This document shows, piece by piece, positions 63,899 to 64,000 of a stretch of DNA of 64,000 nt. Numbering within the stretch: the first letter of the stretch is position 1; each line of letters begins with the position of its first letter. The notes below the pieces were generated by a model. The model searched no databases and was not told where the DNA came from. It saw only the letters and a list, made by a program, of their open reading frames with translations. The DNA is from Microvirga terrestris (GTDB lineage: Bacteria > Pseudomonadota > Alphaproteobacteria > Rhizobiales > Beijerinckiaceae). The stretch covers positions 558,001 to 622,000 of the forward strand of contig NZ_JADQDN010000001.1 of the NCBI RefSeq assembly GCF_015694425.1, read 5' to 3'. The position numbers were made by a program, and so were the translations under genes.

Positions 63899-64000
63899 CA
63901 GAGACCTTGCTCCTTCACGAAATCTGCGATTTCCGCGTGGGTCGCTACCCAAACGTCCGATCGTTGTGCGATTTCCTCGAGAAGCTTTTCCAGAATCCAG
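63898..64000 (-). CDS. C-terminal end of a probable polysaccharide deacetylase
   Basis: Only 33 codons plus the stop (63898-63900) are in the window. The end reads ILEKLLEEIAQRSDVWVATHAEIADF and resembles the C-terminal helix-strand of NodB-type polysaccharide deacetylases (the x-HPDVWFATREEIAD pattern). It overlaps the next start by one base pair set (ATGA), so it is in the same operon as the two peptidases. The assignment is tentative because the active site is outside. Confidence 0.5.
   Translation of the reverse strand, partial: WILEKLLEEIAQRSDVWVATHAEIADFVKEQGL

Overview
The window is about 64 kb of a GC-rich bacterial chromosome with dense genes and short intergenic gaps. It most resembles an alphaproteobacterium of the Hyphomicrobiales (a Methylobacteriaceae/Microvirga-like or related soil lineage). 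That placement rests on the overall gene families (GlgE with an extra N-terminal domain, a TreS-maltokinase fusion, DUF2934 and DUF2945 proteins, a rhizobial-type TPR cyclase, many sugar ABC transporters) and not on a marker gene. I see no rRNA, tRNA, prophage, insertion sequence or CRISPR array.

Layout. 1-7,023: the end of a fluoride channel gene, an RluA-type pseudouridine synthase, small unknowns, two GNAT proteins, a divergent FtsH-like protease, a 41-residue lipoprotein and an alpha/beta hydrolase. 7,078-20,633: a LacI-family regulator divergent from a ten-gene operon that I read as a sulfoquinovose (SQ) catabolic cluster of the sulfoglycolytic Entner-Doudoroff type. It has an ABC importer, sugar-acid dehydratase, HpcH-type aldolase, mutarotase, SMP-30 lactonase, SDR dehydrogenase, a GH31 enzyme with the sulfoquinovosidase active-site set, and a TauE/SafE exporter. 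A promoter and two matching LacI-type operator candidates lie in the divergent gap. 21,199-23,310: a Tat-exported Gfo/Idh/MocA oxidoreductase and small proteins.

23,311-36,754: a glycogen/trehalose module, with glycogen phosphorylase divergent from otsA - glgE (with a dead GH13-like N-terminal domain) - treS-maltokinase fusion - glgB. Together these form the TreS-Mak-GlgE-GlgB route from trehalose to branched alpha-glucan. 36,758-37,558: two small proteins, one with DUF2934. 37,645-42,770: an apparent three-gene minus-strand operon of a class III cyclase with TolB/TPR parts, a PAP2/vanadium-haloperoxidase-like protein with a (GGV)12 N-terminus, and a cytosolic-looking subtilase. This combination is unfamiliar to me and is the best candidate here for an undescribed system.

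43,012-48,953: an exported alpha/beta hydrolase, a D-threonine aldolase/D-serine dehydratase-type PLP enzyme, and a YdeP-type molybdopterin oxidoreductase coupled to fdhD. 48,945-59,016: a catabolic cluster with a YtfQRT-YjfF-type sugar ABC transporter, an AldA-type dehydrogenase, an enolase-superfamily dehydratase, a GMC oxidoreductase and a divergent FCD-type GntR regulator with candidate TGGT-N3-ACCA operators. 59,122-64,000: an exported glycerophosphodiesterase, a YbaK-type deacylase, an SDR, an isoaspartyl peptidase/asparaginase, a DmpA-type P1 peptidase and the C-terminus of what looks like a polysaccharide deacetylase.
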